Of a stretch of 64,000 nucleotides of DNA, positions 27,243-35,597 are shown one piece after another. A model generated the notes under the pieces. It did no database searches and was not told the DNA's origin. It saw only the letters and a program-made list of their open reading frames with translations. Origin of the DNA: Cupriavidus plantarum (GTDB taxonomy: Bacteria > Pseudomonadota > Gammaproteobacteria > Burkholderiales > Burkholderiaceae); contig NZ_CAJPUX010000005.1 of NCBI RefSeq assembly GCF_905397285.1, positions 62,001-126,000 of the forward strand. The letters are read 5' to 3'. A program made the position numbers and the translations under genes. Positions within the stretch are counted from its first letter, which is position 1. The number at the start of each line of letters is the position of its first letter.

Positions 27243-28663
27243 CGCTGCAGCGGCGGCTGATTCTCGCGGTACTGTTCGCCGCGGCCCTCGCATGGGTGCT
27301 GACGAGCGCGATCATCTACGTCAGCGCGCGCGAGGAGATCAACGAGCTCTACGACACGGACATGGTCCGCATGGCGCAGCAGATGCAGGCGGTGCTGCCC
27401 ATCGTCGATATCAGCAAGCTGCCGCGTCCCGCGCCGCCCTCCACCGAGCCCGAACCCGGCGACGAGGACCTCGGCGACCTCGGCAGCGCGGGCCTCGGCG
27501 AGCTGGCCATCGCGGCGTGGCGGCCGGGCGGCGAACCATTGCATATCGACCCGGACGGCGACCGCCTGCCGCGCGCGCCGCATATCAAGGGCTTCACCGA
27601 AGCGACGATCGACGGCGTGCAATGGCGCCTCTATTACCTCAACGATGCGGCCGTCGGCTGGCGCGTCTGCGTGGGCCAGGTGCTCGCCGAACGGGAAGAA
27701 CTGATCTTCGCGTATCTGGAAGCGCAGGTGCTGCCGTGGGTGCTCGGGCTGCCGCTGCTGACGCTGCTGATGGTCTGGGGCGTGCGGCGCGCGCTGCTGC
27801 CTGTGCGCACCCTCTCGGCGGAACTCGCCACGCGCGCCCCGCACGACCCGACACCGCTCGATGTCTCGCCCGTCCCCGGCGAACTCGCGCCGCTGGTCAC
27901 CGCCATGAATCATCTGCTGTCGCGCGTCTCCGCGGTGCTCGAGCATGAGCGCCGCCTCACCGCCGACGCGGCGCACGAACTGCGCACGCCGCTGGCCGCG
28001 CTCAAGGCGCAATGGGAGGTCGCGCGGCGGTCGCAGGACGATGCGGAACGGGCGCGCGCAAGCGCGATGGTCGAAGCTGGCATCGACCGGTTGAGCCGGC
28101 TCGTGAACCAGCTGCTGACGTTGAGCCGCCTGGAGGAGTCCACGCCGATGAGCGTGGCGCCGCGCGCGGTACCGGCCGACTGGCCGGAGATCGCCAACCA
28201 GACGCTCTCCGACTGTCTGCCGCTATCCGGAAGCCGCGACGTCGATATCGAGCTCTTGTGGCCGGCCGAGCCCGCGGTGCCGCTGCCCATCACGGGCGAG
28301 CCCGCGCTGCTGGGCATCATGCTGCGAAACCTGCTCGACAACGCGCTGCGCTACAGCCCGCCGCATACGCTCGTGACAGTCACCTTCCTGCCCGATCGCA
28401 TCGAGGTGGCCGACCGCGGACCCGGCGTCCCGCCCGACATCCTGCCGCGGCTCGGCGACCGCTTTTTCCGCGAGGCGGGGCGGCGCGAGCATGGCACCGG
28501 CCTCGGCATCTCGATCGCGCGGCGCGTGGCGGCATTGCACGGCCTGCGCATCGATTTCGCGAACCGGCGCAACAAGAGAAGCGAGGGTGAGGGCGAGGGC
28601 GAAGGTTCCGGCCTCATCGCCACCATCCGCCGCGATGGCCCCAGTCACAATCCGCCGCAATAA
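27239..28663 (+). CDS. Sensor histidine kinase (QseC/PmrB-like)
   Basis: 474 residues. Two membrane helices (residues 6-26 and near 165-180) flank a periplasmic domain of about 130 residues that is acidic and Pro-rich at first (PRPAPPSTEPEPGDEDLGDLG), a property linked in other PmrB-like sensors to cation binding. The dimerisation/phospho-acceptor box is RRLTADAAHELRTPLAALKAQWEVA. The ATPase N-box LRNLLDNALRYSP, G1 VADRGPGVP and G2 HGTGLGISIARRVAALHG are intact. Six-bp repeats near the C-terminus encode EGEGEGEG. It probably phosphorylates the preceding regulator. The signal is unknown. Confidence 0.93.
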   Translation: MTLQRRLILAVLFAAALAWVLTSAIIYVSAREEINELYDTDMVRMAQQMQAVLPIVDISKLPRPAPPSTEPEPGDEDLGDLGSAGLGELAIAAWRPGGEPLHIDPDGDRLPRAPHIKGFTEATIDGVQWRLYYLNDAAVGWRVCVGQVLAEREELIFAYLEAQVLPWVLGLPLLTLLMVWGVRRALLPVRTLSAELATRAPHDPTPLDVSPVPGELAPLVTAMNHLLSRVSAVLEHERRLTADAAHELRTPLAALKAQWEVARRSQDDAERARASAMVEAGIDRLSRLVNQLLTLSRLEESTPMSVAPRAVPADWPEIANQTLSDCLPLSGSRDVDIELLWPAEPAVPLPITGEPALLGIMLRNLLDNALRYSPPHTLVTVTFLPDRIEVADRGPGVPPDILPRLGDRFFREAGRREHGTGLGISIARRVAALHGLRIDFANRRNKRSEGEGEGEGSGLIATIRRDGPSHNPPQ

Positions 28664-28670
28664 TGCCGTC

Positions 28671-29903
28671 ATGACCACCGATCGCCCCTCCACCGCCACG
28701 ACCGCCGCGCACGAGGTCTCCCGCGACACCTCCGCATGGGCAGTGTTTCTGGTCTTCCTCCGGCTCGGCCTGACCTCCTTCGGCGGTCCCGTCGCGCACC
28801 TCGGCTATTTCCGCGACATGTTCGTCCATCGCCGCCGCTGGCTCAGCGAGCAGGCGTACGCCGACATCGTCGCGCTATGCCAGTTCCTGCCCGGACCCGC
28901 GAGCAGCCAGGTCGGCATCGTCGTCGGCCTGTCGCGCGCGGGCTATGGCGGCGCGCTGGCGGCGTGGCTCGGCTTCACGCTGCCCTCAGCCATCGCCCTG
29001 ATCGTCCTCGCACTCGGCCTCGCGGAATTCGGCGCAACCGTGCCAGCGGGCCTGCTGCATGGCTTGAAGATCGCGGCCGTGGCGATCGTGGCGCAGGCGG
29101 TCTGGGGCATGGGCAGCACGCTATGCCGCGGCGTGCCGCGCATCACGCTGATGGCCCTGACCGCCGTCGGCGCGCTGCTGTTGCCGTCGCCCTGGACGCA
29201 GCTCGGCGCCATCGCCGCCACGGCGGCCATCGGCATGGTCTGGCTGCGGGACCCGAACGTGGCCCCGCACGAGCCGCTGCCCGTGGCCGTCAGCCATCGC
29301 GCGGGCGCATGCTTCATCGCGCTGTTCGCGGTGCTGCTGTTCGCCCTGCCGTTCATCGCAACGTCGGGCAGTCCGCTCGCGATGTTCGATGCGTTCTACC
29401 GCGCGGGCGCGCTCGTCTTCGGCGGCGGCCACGTGGTGCTGCCGCTGTTGCAGGCGGCGGTCGTGCCATCGGGATGGGTGAACAACGACGTGTTCCTCGC
29501 CGGCTACGGCGCGGCGCAGGCCGTCCCCGGTCCGCTGTTCACGTTTGCCGCCTTCCTCGGCGCGTCCATGCGCATCGCGCCATCGGGATGGCTCGGCGGC
29601 CTGTTCTGCACGATCGCCATTTTCCTGCCGTCGTTCCTGCTGGTGTTCGGCGCCTTGCCGTTCTGGGAACGTCTGCGCCGCAGCATCGGCGCGCGGGGCG
29701 CATTGGCGGGGGTCAACGCGGGCGTGGTCGGCCTGCTGGCGGCCGCGCTCTACGACCCCGTATGGACCAGCGCCGTCCACGCCCCGTCCGATGTCGCGTT
29801 CGTGCTGCTCGCCTGGATGGCCGTCGCGGTATGGCGCCTGCCACCGTGGCTGGTGGTATTCGCGTGCGGCGCGGCCGGATGGGGACTGGGGTGGTTCGCC
29901 TGA
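28671..29903 (+). CDS. chrA: Chromate transporter, ChrA (CHR) family
   Basis: 410 residues, a long-chain CHR protein with two homologous halves. The half-1 signature is FLRLGLTSFGGPVAHLGYFRDMFVHRRRWLSEQAYADIVALCQFLPGPASSQVGIVVGLSRAGYGGALAAWLGFTLPSA. The half-2 signature is FYRAGALVFGGGHVVLPLLQAAVVPSGWVNNDVFLAGYGAAQAVPGPLFTFAAFLGA. The family expels chromate (or sulfate) and confers chromate tolerance in Cupriavidus. No chrB or chrF regulator is adjacent, unlike plasmid chr operons; it lies just after the two-component genes, 7 bp away. Confidence 0.93.
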   Translation: MTTDRPSTATTAAHEVSRDTSAWAVFLVFLRLGLTSFGGPVAHLGYFRDMFVHRRRWLSEQAYADIVALCQFLPGPASSQVGIVVGLSRAGYGGALAAWLGFTLPSAIALIVLALGLAEFGATVPAGLLHGLKIAAVAIVAQAVWGMGSTLCRGVPRITLMALTAVGALLLPSPWTQLGAIAATAAIGMVWLRDPNVAPHEPLPVAVSHRAGACFIALFAVLLFALPFIATSGSPLAMFDAFYRAGALVFGGGHVVLPLLQAAVVPSGWVNNDVFLAGYGAAQAVPGPLFTFAAFLGASMRIAPSGWLGGLFCTIAIFLPSFLLVFGALPFWERLRRSIGARGALAGVNAGVVGLLAAALYDPVWTSAVHAPSDVAFVLLAWMAVAVWRLPPWLVVFACGAAGWGLGWFA

Positions 29904-30562
29904 GGGGGCTGGCCACGACGATCGCGCTCGCCGCGACCACTGTGGCCTGCGCGGGCACCACGCCCGCAACACCGCAAGACCCCGTGACGACGACCATCCA
30001 CGTCGCCGAACGCGACTGGCACACCGACATCTGCCTCGGCATCGAGGACGCCGGGCCCGCGCTCATGGCGCTGACTGGCCGGGGCAATCGCGGGAAGGAC
30101 TACGACGCGCGCTTCCTGTGCTTCGGCTTCGGGGACCGCGGCTACCTGCTTTCGGCGGACCGCGGCACATGGACAACGCTTCTTGCGCTGCTGTCCGCGC
30201 TCATTCCCGGCGATGGCGCGATCCTGCTGACGATGTTGCGCGACACACCCGCCGCCGCGTTCGGCAGCGACAAGACCGTACGCGCGGGCGTCGATCAGGC
30301 GGGCCTGCAACGGCTGCGCACCTTCCTCCTTCACGCCGTCCGCACCGATACCACCGGCGCGGCGATGCATCTGGGCGACAGCACCTACCCCGGCGAGATC
30401 TTCCTCGCCGCGACGGCCACGTACAACGGGCTCTACACGTGCAATACATGGACCGCCGACGGTCTGCGCGCCGCGGGCATCCCCATCGATGGCCCCGTGC
30501 TCTTCCCCCGCGGCGTCATGACACAGGTGCGCGCCTACGCGGCATCCCGCCCCGCGAAATGA
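29891..30562 (+). CDS. DUF2459 (TIGR02117-type) putative lipoprotein
   Basis: 223 residues from GTG 29891, which overlaps the end of chrA by 13 bp and has a G-rich site before it. The signal peptide ends in TTVAC, a plausible lipobox. Conserved family blocks are visible: HVAERDWHTDICL, FLCFGFGDRGYLLS, and TYNGLYTCNTWTADGLRAAGIPI, which has a conserved Cys-Asn-Thr-Trp. The family is found next to urease or unrelated genes and has no proven function; the Cys/His pattern hints at a hydrolase. The overlap implies co-expression with chrA. Confidence 0.8.
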   Translation: MVRLRGLATTIALAATTVACAGTTPATPQDPVTTTIHVAERDWHTDICLGIEDAGPALMALTGRGNRGKDYDARFLCFGFGDRGYLLSADRGTWTTLLALLSALIPGDGAILLTMLRDTPAAAFGSDKTVRAGVDQAGLQRLRTFLLHAVRTDTTGAAMHLGDSTYPGEIFLAATATYNGLYTCNTWTADGLRAAGIPIDGPVLFPRGVMTQVRAYAASRPAK

Positions 30563-30563
30563 C

Positions 30564-30584
30564 AAAAGCCGCCCGGAGGCGGCT
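30564..30584 (-). terminator. Intrinsic terminator of the porin gene
   Basis: A perfect 7-bp stem (AGCCGCC / GGCGGCT) with a CGGA loop, read on the minus strand, is followed by TTTT. It fits termination of the porin transcript and touches the stop of the convergent DUF2459 gene. Confidence 0.7.
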
Positions 30585-30610
30585 CGTTGCGGCTCGCTGC
30601 GGCTCGTTGC
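30581..30610. repeat. 10-bp tandem repeat, 3 units
   Basis: Three copies of GGCTCGTTGC (one base differs in the middle copy) lie beside the terminator arm, in the untranslated 3' region of the porin gene. Confidence 0.75.
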
Positions 30611-30626
30611 AGCGCGACCGCGCGGC

Positions 30627-30684
30627 AGAAGCCGAGGTGTAGAAGCGAGGGGTTTAGAAGCGCGGGGTTTAGAAGCGCGGGGTT
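30627..30684. repeat. 15-bp tandem repeat covering the porin stop codon, about 4 units
   Basis: Units of about 15 bp (AGAAGCGCGGGGTTT) run through the porin 3' end. On the minus strand the two units nearest the gene contain TTC-TAA, the codons for the terminal Phe and stop, so the Phe-stop end has been copied downstream. A more distant, diverged unit reads TTC-TAC. Confidence 0.75.
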
Positions 30685-31747
30685 AGAACCGATGACGCAG
30701 GCCGATCAGCACGCCGGTCTGGTTCGCGCCTGCCACGGCGGTACCCGCACCGGACAGGCCGAGGTTCGAGCCGTCCTTGTTCTTCGTGTAACCCACGTTC
30801 AGATAGGCATCGGTCCGCTTGGAGAACGCATAGTCGGCCGACAGCACGAACATCCACGGATCGGCACCGCTGTTGTGGGTATCCGTGTAGTAAGCGGCGC
30901 CGGTCAGCGACAAGGCCGGCGTGAAGCGATACATGCCGCCGAGCCAGTACACGTTGTTGCGGTTGGCGGTGGCCGTCGCGCTCGCGGTACCGTCGTCACG
31001 CATCCAGCGATAGCCCGCGAACACCTTGGCGACCGTGAAGTCATACGAACCGCCGACGGCCAGGCGCTTGGCCGAGCGATCGGACAGCGCGGTGGTCGCG
31101 CCCTGGAACTGGTCGTAGGCCACGCCCACGGACACCGGACCCGTCGTATAGGCCAGGCCCGCGCCGAAGTCGCGCGCGGTCTTGGGGCTGCCGGCGACTT
31201 CGCCGTTGTTGTCGCGGCCCGTGCTGTAGAAGCCCGTTGCCGTCAGGCCGCCGAACTTGCCCGTGTACTTCAGCGCGTTGTCGGCACGGCCGTTGAACAG
31301 GGAGTCCACCGAGTTCAGCGAGTAACGCGGGCCAACGCCCATCGGGTCATAAGCACCGAACAGGTCGTACAGCGAGTTCTGCTGACGGCCCAGGGTCACG
31401 GCGCCGAACGAGCCTTGCAGGCCCACGAACGCTTGGCGGCCGAACAGGCGGCCGCCCTGGCCAGACGTGCCCGTGTCGATGTCGAAGCCCGACTCGAGCT
31501 GGAAGATGGCCTTCAGACCGCCGCCCAGATCTTCGGTGCCGCGCAGGCCCCAGCGCGAGCCGGACATGTTGCCGGACGTCACGCGCGCGACCGTCTTGCC
31601 GTTGCCACCCGGCACGTGCGTCGCGACTTCGACGCCTGCATCGGCAATGCCGTACAGCGTCACATTGGTGGCCGACTGTGCCAGCGCGCCACCGGAAATG
31701 GCGCAGGTACCCGCTGCGGCCGTCAGAGCAAGGAGAGCTTTCTTCAC
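30683..31747 (-). CDS. Gram-negative general porin (Burkholderiales OmpC-like)
   Basis: 354 residues from GTG 31747, with an AGAAAGAG site upstream. The signal peptide is KKALLALTAAAGTCAISGGALAQ. The mature chain starts with SATNVTLYGIADAGVEVATHV and continues as alternating beta strands: SRWGLRGTEDLGGGLKAIFQLESGFDIDTG, GGRLFGRQAFVGLQGSFGAVTLGRQQNSLYDLFGAYDP. It ends LIGLRHRF with the terminal Phe needed by the BAM machinery. It would form a trimeric 16-strand channel in the outer membrane. Its 3' end carries tandem repeats and a clear terminator. Confidence 0.95.
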   Translation of the reverse strand: MKKALLALTAAAGTCAISGGALAQSATNVTLYGIADAGVEVATHVPGGNGKTVARVTSGNMSGSRWGLRGTEDLGGGLKAIFQLESGFDIDTGTSGQGGRLFGRQAFVGLQGSFGAVTLGRQQNSLYDLFGAYDPMGVGPRYSLNSVDSLFNGRADNALKYTGKFGGLTATGFYSTGRDNNGEVAGSPKTARDFGAGLAYTTGPVSVGVAYDQFQGATTALSDRSAKRLAVGGSYDFTVAKVFAGYRWMRDDGTASATATANRNNVYWLGGMYRFTPALSLTGAAYYTDTHNSGADPWMFVLSADYAFSKRTDAYLNVGYTKNKDGSNLGLSGAGTAVAGANQTGVLIGLRHRF

Positions 31748-32015
31748 TGTTTTCTCTTTCTGTTAATACGAGGAGGTTCCACCCCGGGTCCTGCGCGGGA
31801 CCGCGTTTGTACGGAACGCGGCGAATTCTGCCCACGCTTTATGAAATCGATGTGTCGATGACGCCTCCGACGTACCCCCCAAACGGGGCATAAACGGCAC
31901 AAAGTGCCTCTCCGCGCGGGAATCGTGACAATCTGTGCGCGGCGATTTGGTAGGATTCGTGGTTTTCGTATCGGCGGATTGCCCGGCGGCGCGCGGACCC
32001 AAGGGGGTCGCTCGC
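31748..32015. other. Divergent porin / penicillin-binding-protein intergenic region
   Basis: 268 bp between divergent genes. It should hold both promoters; I can only point to AT-rich patches near 31760-31775 and 31940-31980. No palindrome stands out. Confidence 0.5.
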
Positions 32016-34439
32016 ATGCGGGCGCCAGCCAGCGTCATGCGCCTGGATCAGTTCAAGACCGTAGTCCTTCCCCGCTTTGCGTTCGTTCAGCGCCTGCGCC
32101 ATCCGACCCGCCGCGGCGTCCTGCTCGCGGCGGCCGCCGTGCCGGCGGCGTTTCTGCTCTATGTGCTGGTGCTGATCCCGTTCACGCCGGGCATCAGCGA
32201 TATCCGCAAGGCGAAGTCCGAGCAGCCCGCGCGCGTGCTGTCCGCGGACGGCAGGGAAATCGCCGTCTATCGCTGGGCCAATCGGGACTGGGTCAAGCTG
32301 TCGGAGATCTCGCCCAATGTCGTCAATGCGCTGATCGCCACCGAGGATCATCGCTTCTACGACCATCACGGGCTCGACTGGCGGCGCACGGCTTCGGCCG
32401 CGCTGCATACGTTTTCCGGGGACCGTCAGGGCGGGTCCACGATCACGCAGCAGCTCGCGCGCAATCGCTATCCCGACGAGATCGGCCGCGCACCGACCAT
32501 GACGCGCAAGCTCAAGGAAGCGATCACCGCGTTCAAGATCGAGGCGCTCTACTCGAAGGACGAGATCCTCGAGACGTACCTCAATACGGTGCCCTTTCTG
32601 TACAACGCCTTCGGCATCGAGATGGCCGCGCGGACATACTTCGACAAGCCCGCCGGCAAGCTCGACGTGCTCGAGGCCGCTACGCTCATCGGCATGCTCA
32701 AGGGCAACAGCTACTACAACCCGGTCCTCAATCCCGAGCGCGCGCTCGATCGCCGCAATATCGTGCTCGCGCAGATGGTCAAGCGCGGGCGGCTCGATGC
32801 GTCGAAACTGGAGGCGCTCAAGCGGCGGCCGTTGCGGATCGACTTCGAGCGCCAGATCGAGGCGCCGGGTCCCGCGCCGCATTTCGCGCAGCAGCTACGC
32901 AAGTGGCTGATCGCGTGGGCGGACCGCAACGACTACAACCTCTATACGGATGGGCTCGTCGTGCATACGACGATCGATGCGCGGCTGCAGGCGCTGGCCA
33001 CGCAGGCGGTGGCGCGTCAGGGCAATCAGCTCCAGTCCATCGCCAATGCTGCCTGGGGACCGCGCGCGGGCTGGGGCGAGAGTCGCGCGCTCGTGCAGGC
33101 GTTCGTCAAGGAGTCGGCGGAGTATCGCAATGCCGTGGCGGCCGGGCAGCCTGAGGAGGCGGTGCTCAAGCGTTTGCTCGCAGACAACGCATTCATGCTG
33201 GCGCTGCGGCAGCAGAAGACGCGCGTGCAGGCCGGCTTCCTGGCGATCGAGCCGGGCACCGGAGCCATTCGCGCCTGGGTAGGCAGCCGCGACTTCACGA
33301 TCGATGCGTTCGATCACGTGCAGCAGGCGCGCAGGCAGCCGGGGTCCACGTTCAAGCCGTTCGTCTACGGCGCGGCGTTCGCCGCCGGGGAGACGCCCGA
33401 CGACACGTTCGTCGATCAACCGGTGGAGATGACACTCGCGGGCGGCGAGATCTGGCGGCCGACCGATGAGTCCGCGCCGACGGGTCGGCCGATGAGCCTG
33501 CGCGATGGGCTCGTGTATTCCAAGAACACGATTACGGCCCAGCTCGTGCAACGCGTCGGGCCCGATCGCGTGGCGCGGCTGGCGCGGGCGATGGGCGTGC
33601 GGGACAGCCAGCTCGACGCGGTCCCTTCTCTTGCGCTCGGCACGAGTCCGGTCACGCTGAAGGAAATGGTCAGCGCGTATGGGACCATCGCCAATGGCGG
33701 ACAGTACATCGCCCCGACGATGGTCACGCGCATCGAGGATGGCGAGGGCAATGTGCTCGCCCAGTTCTCCGCGCCGCGCCCGGAACGCGCGCTGTCGCCC
33801 GCGGCGACGCAGACGCTCGTCGACGTCATGCGCGACGTGATCGACCGGGGCACGGGGACGGCCATTCGCACGCGCTATGGCATTCGCGCGGACGTTGCGG
33901 GCAAGACGGGGACCACGCAGGACAATGCGGACGGGTGGTTCATCCTGATGCATCCGCAACTCGTGGCGGGAGCATGGGTCGGCTTCAATGACAGCCGCGT
34001 GACATTGCGCAGCGATTACTGGGGACAGGGGGCACGCAGCGCCCTGCCTATCGTGGGAGATTTCTATCAACGCGCGCTACGCGCGCGGTCGATCGACGGG
34101 CGCGCCCGCTTCGCGGAAGCGGACGAGTCGACGTGGTTCTCCTCGATGAGCGGTCAGGTAAAAGGCTGGTTCCAGCGCCTGTTCGCGACGCATCCGGGCG
34201 CGAAGGACGACGCGCCTCCCGCCCCGCGCCCGAGCCCGCGGCGGCCAGTGCTGCCGGACACGGAAGCCGACGCGATGCCGCCCCCGGCACCGGCGTCGAA
34301 CGTGGTAGCGGAACAGAACGCCGCGCCCGACAACGGCGAGGTCGTCGAAGCGGTCCCGGCCTCGGACGCCCAGCCATCGACGCCCGCGGCGGCACCGGCC
34401 GAACCCGCCTCCGCGCCTGACGGCGCAGCAAGCCTTTGA
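32016..34439 (+). CDS. Class A penicillin-binding protein (PBP1A-like)
   Basis: 807 residues from ATG 32016, chosen for the AAGGGGG site 8 nt upstream; ATG 32037 is an alternative. One membrane anchor near residues 30-50 precedes the GT51 transglycosylase domain with its catalytic Glu in ATEDHRFYDHHGLDWRRTASAALHTFSGDRQGGSTITQQLARNRY. The transpeptidase has the SxxK motif in PGSTFKPFVYG, SxN in VYSKNTITAQ, and KTGTT. It builds and cross-links peptidoglycan in the periplasm. The last 100 residues are a Pro/Ala/Glu-rich disordered tail. A housekeeping mrcA is probably elsewhere, since no pilM-Q genes lie nearby. Confidence 0.94.
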   Translation: MRAPASVMRLDQFKTVVLPRFAFVQRLRHPTRRGVLLAAAAVPAAFLLYVLVLIPFTPGISDIRKAKSEQPARVLSADGREIAVYRWANRDWVKLSEISPNVVNALIATEDHRFYDHHGLDWRRTASAALHTFSGDRQGGSTITQQLARNRYPDEIGRAPTMTRKLKEAITAFKIEALYSKDEILETYLNTVPFLYNAFGIEMAARTYFDKPAGKLDVLEAATLIGMLKGNSYYNPVLNPERALDRRNIVLAQMVKRGRLDASKLEALKRRPLRIDFERQIEAPGPAPHFAQQLRKWLIAWADRNDYNLYTDGLVVHTTIDARLQALATQAVARQGNQLQSIANAAWGPRAGWGESRALVQAFVKESAEYRNAVAAGQPEEAVLKRLLADNAFMLALRQQKTRVQAGFLAIEPGTGAIRAWVGSRDFTIDAFDHVQQARRQPGSTFKPFVYGAAFAAGETPDDTFVDQPVEMTLAGGEIWRPTDESAPTGRPMSLRDGLVYSKNTITAQLVQRVGPDRVARLARAMGVRDSQLDAVPSLALGTSPVTLKEMVSAYGTIANGGQYIAPTMVTRIEDGEGNVLAQFSAPRPERALSPAATQTLVDVMRDVIDRGTGTAIRTRYGIRADVAGKTGTTQDNADGWFILMHPQLVAGAWVGFNDSRVTLRSDYWGQGARSALPIVGDFYQRALRARSIDGRARFAEADESTWFSSMSGQVKGWFQRLFATHPGAKDDAPPAPRPSPRRPVLPDTEADAMPPPAPASNVVAEQNAAPDNGEVVEAVPASDAQPSTPAAAPAEPASAPDGAASL

Positions 34440-34508
34440 CGGGGCAGGTGAGCCCTCGCCGCGCTTAAGCAGCGCCCCACCCGCGCCCCACTCGCCCTTC
34501 ACCCGCGC

Positions 34509-35360
34509 TCAACCCGCCCTCACCTGCCGCGGCTCCGGCGCCGGCTCCGATACCGCCTCGCCGGGCAACACCGCAATCGGCCCAAGCCGCAACGCCCGCA
34601 AAGAAGCCTCCGACAACGTCAACGGCGGCGCGTCCGTCGGTCGGGCCAGCAGGTAGCCCTGCGCCAGATCGAACCCGATGTCGCGGCAAGCCAGCAGGTC
34701 GGCCTCGTTCTCGATTCCCTCGGCGATCAGCGCGGTGTCGCTCACCGTCGCCAGCCGCCGCAGCGCCCGCAGAGCCTCGAGCTTGAACGGCGACTCGGCC
34801 GCGCCGTCCACCACCTCGCGGGCCACCTTGATGTAATCGGGCTTGAGGGCAATCCATTGCCCGAGGTTCGCATGCCCCGTGCCGTAGTCGTCTATCGCGA
34901 ACTGCGCCCCGCGGCTGCGGATGCTGGAGATCGCGGCGGCGAGCGTGTCCAGCGGACCCAGCGGCGCCTGCTCGGTCAGTTCGACGACGATGCGCGACGA
35001 AGGCATTCCCTGCCCGTCGAGAAACGCCCTGACCTCATCCCGGCTGGCGTCGATTTCGCGCAGGGAATCCGCGCTGTAGTTGATGAACAGCTTCCCCGGC
35101 AGCCGAGCCCGCATGAAGGCCGCGATAGCGATACGCGAAGCCAGCCGCTCCAGCCGCACGAGGCAGCCGGCGCGCGCCGCCTCGCGAAACAGCGCGAGCG
35201 GACTCTCGAGGGGCGTCCCGGCGGGACCCCGAATCAATGCTTCATAGCCGAGCACCTCGCCGGTCGACAGCGAGCCGATCGGCTGAAATACGGGCCGCAG
35301 GCGTTGTTGTTCCAGACATTCCGCAATGCTGGGCATGAGGGCTCGCGAGAAGTCTTGCAT
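34509..35360 (-). CDS. EAL-domain cyclic-di-GMP phosphodiesterase
   Basis: 283 residues from ATG 35360; the frame runs open to 35519, but the extra part lacks domain similarity. A single EAL domain fills the chain. Catalytic features look complete: EALIRG (signature Glu), NYSADS, VVELTE, IDDYGTGHANL (the DDFGT loop), LKPDYIKV, EGIEN and LAQGYLLARP. It should hydrolyse c-di-GMP to pGpG in the cytoplasm. There is no GGDEF, PAS or membrane segment, so its input is unknown. It converges with the PBP gene. Confidence 0.92.
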   Translation of the reverse strand: MQDFSRALMPSIAECLEQQRLRPVFQPIGSLSTGEVLGYEALIRGPAGTPLESPLALFREAARAGCLVRLERLASRIAIAAFMRARLPGKLFINYSADSLREIDASRDEVRAFLDGQGMPSSRIVVELTEQAPLGPLDTLAAAISSIRSRGAQFAIDDYGTGHANLGQWIALKPDYIKVAREVVDGAAESPFKLEALRALRRLATVSDTALIAEGIENEADLLACRDIGFDLAQGYLLARPTDAPPLTLSEASLRALRLGPIAVLPGEAVSEPAPEPRQVRAG

Positions 35361-35597
35361 CCGTACTGGATATGGATCGTGCTGTGGGCAAATGCCACTC
35401 CCACTGTAGGCTATCGGCCCTCCGCCCACGTGACTTAATATCCCACGGGCGAGGGGTACGCCCATCAGATTCCGAAAATCGCCAGCAGAACGCCACCCGA
35501 CGCCGACAGAAGCTTGCACGATGCGAGCAACGAGGGTGGAAAGAGGCCTCCTGTTTCGGAAGCCCTGCGAACCCGAATAACCCCGGACGCGGAGCCC

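Noticed and set aside
30581..30684. Repeats considered as a CRISPR array
   Set aside because: Units are only 10-15 bp and directly adjoining, without spacers, and no cas genes are present.
35361..35597. Minus-strand frame ending in a hydrophobic stretch between the EAL and DUF1501 genes
   Set aside because: Its start lies deep in the DUF1501 gene and no separate start signal precedes the hydrophobic part.
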